Assembly (NCBI GenBank): GCA_016794075.1
Contig: JAEUKU010000239.1
Span: 1-6,042 of the forward strand
Direction: 5' to 3'
Source of the DNA: Rhodospirillaceae bacterium
GTDB lineage: Bacteria > Pseudomonadota > Alphaproteobacteria > Dongiales > Dongiaceae
Length of the DNA: 6,042 nt
Shown here: positions 5,746 to 6,042 of the stretch, piece after piece
Numbering within the stretch: the stretch's first letter is position 1
How the letters are laid out: every line of letters starts with the position of its first letter
The notes under the pieces: model-generated
What the model was told of the DNA's origin: nothing
Database searches by the model: none
The model's input: only the letters and a program-made list of their open reading frames with translations
Translations under genes and position numbers: made by a program

Positions 5746-6042
5746 TTACGCGGCGAGAAGCGATGCCAGGGCCGTGAATACCTGGTCGGGCATGAAGGGC
5801 TTGCTGAGCACCGGCACGCCGGGCGCCAGGTCCGACAGGGCGGCCGGGCTGTAGCCGGTCATGAAGACGAAGGGAACCTGCAAGGCGGTCAGCGCCTCGC
5901 TCACGCTGTCGATCGAGGCACCGGCGACATTCACGTCAAGCAACGCCGCGTCCAGGTCATCCTCGGCCTCGGCGATCAGCGCATGCGCCCGCTCCACGCT
6001 CGCGGCGGGACCGATGACGGTCGCGCCCGCTTCCTCCAGCAT
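5746..6042 (-). CDS. Response regulator receiver domain, partial: N-terminus beyond the window
   Basis: The visible 98 residues are the last three quarters or so of a CheY-like receiver domain. The phosphoacceptor Asp is D36 in ALLDVNV, the conserved Thr is T62 in FVFMTGYS, and the switch Lys is K81 in VLSKPF. The ATG at the window edge is probably internal: the start MLEEAGATVIGPA corresponds to helix 1 of the fold, so the first beta strand and the acidic metal-binding residues should lie beyond 6042. The protein ends directly after the domain with TAA and has no output domain on its C-terminal side. It could be a single-domain regulator of the kind partnered with HWE or HisKA_2 kinases, or the C-terminal receiver of a larger protein such as a hybrid kinase or PhyR. 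The window cannot distinguish these. Confidence 0.88.
   Translation of the reverse strand: MLEEAGATVIGPAASVERAHALIAEAEDDLDAALLDVNVAGASIDSVSEALTALQVPFVFMTGYSPAALSDLAPGVPVLSKPFMPDQVFTALASLLAA

Overview
The window comes from a high-GC proteobacterium, most likely an alphaproteobacterium of the Rhodospirillales type. This is inferred from GC-rich wobble positions, the order tRNA-Ser / rlpA / D-Ala-D-Ala carboxypeptidase, and an EcfG-like promoter motif; no taxonomic marker gene is present. The genes look like ordinary chromosomal ones. I see no insertion sequence, phage gene, CRISPR array or toxin-antitoxin pair.

Layout. Positions 1-1948, minus strand: a cell-wall pair. rlpA (989-1948) encodes a septal-ring lipoprotein with a double-psi beta-barrel and a SPOR domain. 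It is followed by a penicillin-binding D-alanyl-D-alanine carboxypeptidase (873 to the window edge, C-terminus missing). Positions 2219-2308, plus strand: tRNA-Ser(UGA) with encoded CCA and a plausible sigma-70 promoter, divergent from rlpA. Positions 2500-4855, plus strand: a HisJ-HisQ-HisM type importer for polar, probably basic, amino acids. The order is periplasmic binding protein, then two permeases, and no ATPase gene is in the window. A 22-bp hairpin lies between the binding-protein and first permease genes. Positions 5027-5632, plus strand: an uncharacterised 201-residue, all-helical, ferritin-like protein with its own EcfG-type promoter candidate and a strong intrinsic terminator. Positions 5746-6042, minus strand: the C-terminal part of a response-regulator receiver domain, cut by the right edge.

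How they work together. RlpA and the carboxypeptidase both act on periplasmic peptidoglycan and are probably co-transcribed. HisJ, HisQ and HisM form one uptake system: HisJ captures the amino acid and HisQ-HisM carry it through the inner membrane, presumably with a HisP/ArtP-type ATPase encoded elsewhere. The ferritin-like gene appears to be a separate, possibly stress-regulated, transcription unit.

No clearly new multi-gene system is visible. The points most worth checking are the hairpin whose left arm matches the tRNA-Ser 3' end at 18 of 19 positions, the missing ATPase, and the ferritin-like protein with an EcfG-like promoter and an incomplete diiron ligand pattern. Many long open frames opposite or overlapping these genes are artefacts of high GC and were left out.
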